A stretch of DNA of 6,106 bases, taken from assembly GCA_018897225.1 (NCBI GenBank), contig JAHILC010000338.1, forward strand, positions 1 through 6,106, given 5' to 3'. Origin of the DNA: Actinomycetota bacterium (lineage in GTDB: Bacteria > Actinomycetota > Humimicrobiia > Humimicrobiales > Humimicrobiaceae). Made by a program: the position numbers and the translations under genes. Positions within the stretch are counted from its first letter, which is position 1; each line of letters begins with the position of its first letter. The notes beneath the pieces are model-generated. The model saw nothing but the letters and a program-made list of their open reading frames with translations, was not told the origin of the DNA and ran no database searches. Below, in pieces: positions 6,100 to 6,106 of the stretch.

Positions 6100-6106
6100 G
6101 AAATCA

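Noticed and set aside
1..6106. CRISPR array, tRNA, rRNA, insertion sequence, toxin-antitoxin or phage-defence module
   Set aside because: No regularly spaced repeats, no clover-leaf or rRNA motifs, no transposase-like or nuclease-like proteins were seen on either strand.

Overview
The window suggests a strictly anaerobic bacterium of moderate to low G+C content. The best evidence is the end of an Rnf operon (RnfE-RnfA-RnfB), which encodes the membrane ferredoxin:NAD+ oxidoreductase. RnfB is the long, cysteine-rich form familiar from anaerobes such as acetogens, clostridia and related lineages. Two of the exported proteins look like lipoproteins, and one has a long Ala/Ser/Thr-rich linker after its lipobox cysteine, as is common in Gram-positive-type cell envelopes. 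I cannot fix the phylum from this sequence. A Firmicutes-like or deep anaerobic Actinobacteriota-like lineage is a guess.

Layout: positions 2-1596 (+) hold the Rnf tail. The C-terminus of RnfE overlaps the start of RnfA by 8 nt, and RnfB follows after a 73-nt A/T-rich gap. Positions 1597-1838 are an intergenic stretch with no intact gene. It has protein-like fragments on both strands, which may be decayed genes, and a fair promoter for the next gene. Positions 1839-2624 (+) encode a Cof-type HAD phosphatase in noticeably A/T-richer DNA. Positions 2725-3723 (+) encode a TPM-domain (YgcG-type) surface protein with a zinc-ribbon-like motif and a Ser/Gly tail. Positions 3869-5056 (+) encode a lipoprotein substrate-binding protein of the LsrB/sugar-binding class, with its own likely promoter. 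Positions 5089-6099 (-) encode a convergent membrane-anchored protein of unknown function with TPR-like helices and a beta-rich C-terminal region.

Only the Rnf genes form a recognisable working unit. RnfB takes electrons from reduced ferredoxin. RnfA and RnfE form part of the membrane core that passes electrons onward and couples the flow to Na+ or H+ transport. The four genes downstream look like independent housekeeping or accessory transcription units: no permease or ATPase accompanies the binding protein, and no LemA gene accompanies the TPM protein. I see no rRNA, tRNA, CRISPR array, transposase or clear phage gene. I did not find a convincing new biological system here. The most useful leads are the altered ligand positions in the binding protein, the unusual motif II of the HAD protein, the unrecognised convergent gene, and the possible relics after rnfB.
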